64,000 bases of DNA from Phenylobacterium haematophilum (GTDB lineage Bacteria > Pseudomonadota > Alphaproteobacteria > Caulobacterales > Caulobacteraceae): contig NZ_JACIDK010000001.1 in assembly GCF_014196295.1 (NCBI RefSeq), forward strand, positions 724,785-788,784. Direction: 5' to 3'. A program made the translations under genes and the position numbers. The notes under the pieces were generated by a model. It saw nothing but the letters and a program-made list of their open reading frames with translations, did no database searches and was not told the origin of the DNA. Positions 63,884-64,000 of the stretch are shown here, piece by piece; within the stretch, counting starts at the first letter, position 1, and every line of letters starts with the position of its first letter.

Positions 63884-64000
63884 TCAGGCGGCTCCATCCA
63901 CGGCCGGCGGCTGCTGTTCGGCCACCGCGGCGGTGAGCCGCGTCATATTCCGTTCGATCTCCGCTGCGAAGTCGCTTTGAGCGAGTTTCGAGGCCATGCG
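63884..64000 (-). CDS. plsX: PlsX phosphate acyltransferase (partial, C-terminal 38 residues)
   Basis: The gene enters from the right edge; the last 38 residues and stop are visible (RMASKLAQSDFAAEIERNM onward). The text is consistent with the C-terminus of phosphate acyltransferase PlsX, and the position directly before fabH is the standard neighbourhood. It makes acyl-phosphate from acyl-ACP for phospholipid synthesis. Confidence 0.82.
   Translation of the reverse strand, partial: RMASKLAQSDFAAEIERNMTRLTAAVAEQQPPAVDGAA

Overview
The window is high-GC, densely coded chromosomal DNA from an alphaproteobacterium, most likely a member of the Caulobacteraceae (Caulobacter/Phenylobacterium type; the genus is inferred). 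The clues are a PopA-type protein (two receiver domains plus a degenerate GGDEF domain that keeps its c-di-GMP I-site), a two-domain cold-shock protein, an NDUFS4-type complex I protein, a large TonB-dependent receptor, the neighbourhoods plsX-fabH-ihfA-merR and alaC-hom-glpX-recJ, and FixK-type control of a cbb3 oxidase. I see no insertion sequence, prophage, CRISPR array or rRNA. Four tRNA genes are present (Arg-TCT, Pro-TGG, Glu-TTC, Pro-GGG), all with an encoded CCA.

Layout, left to right. 1-2845: the 5' part of a ccoNOQ(P) operon (minus strand), a FixK/FNR box, and a divergent 81-residue membrane protein. 2894-12888: a scavenging cluster with a TonB-dependent receptor, a LysR regulator, a DgcN-DgcA pair (D-glutamate N-acetyltransferase and N-acetyl-D-glutamate racemase families), an exported N-acyl-D-amino-acid deacylase, a DAACS glutamate/dicarboxylate symporter and an outer-membrane barrel protein. 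Together they read as a route that brings D-glutamate or N-acyl-D-amino acids into L-glutamate metabolism. 12901-16684: a short second FtsZ without the C-terminal membrane-tether peptide, a stand-alone LpxA-like acyltransferase, an RsmC-like methyltransferase and an RsuA-type pseudouridine synthase. 16710-24230: two class III CoA transferases, an MFS transporter, TusA, a YihY/BrkB protein, PstS behind a probable Pho box, and an SDR oxidoreductase.

24362-32499: popA, mfd, sdhE, a lipoprotein and recG. 32509-38010: a quinone-oxidoreductase-like enzyme, a DUF3089 protein with a substituted nucleophile, and the LPS inner-core operon kdsA-hldE-hldD. 38196-43727: cyclopropane fatty acid synthase and a sulfur/amino-acid block (cysK, sseA, an amino-acid binding lipoprotein, metC-like lyase). 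43920-46367: three tRNAs interleaved with an NDUFS4-like protein, a thioesterase, a DUF192 lipoprotein and the cold-shock protein. 46492-51801: alaC-hom-glpX-recJ. 51917-57324: a lipoprotein, class I PHA synthase, an alpha/beta hydrolase, a Tat-exported MsrB, a GNAT acetyltransferase and argC. 57414-58363: rplM-rpsI with a clear sigma-70-like promoter. 58578-61666: a PhoX-like Tat protein, ctaA, glsB-type and DUF2842 membrane proteins. 61856-64000: tRNA-Pro and plsX(partial)-fabH-ihfA-merR.

The most promising points for follow-up are the D-amino-acid cluster, the tether-less FtsZ paralogue, the small protein sharing a FixK box with the cbb3 operon, and the DUF3089 protein whose nucleophile-elbow serine is glutamate. 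Gene functions rest on recognising family motifs in the translated sequence; no database search was run.
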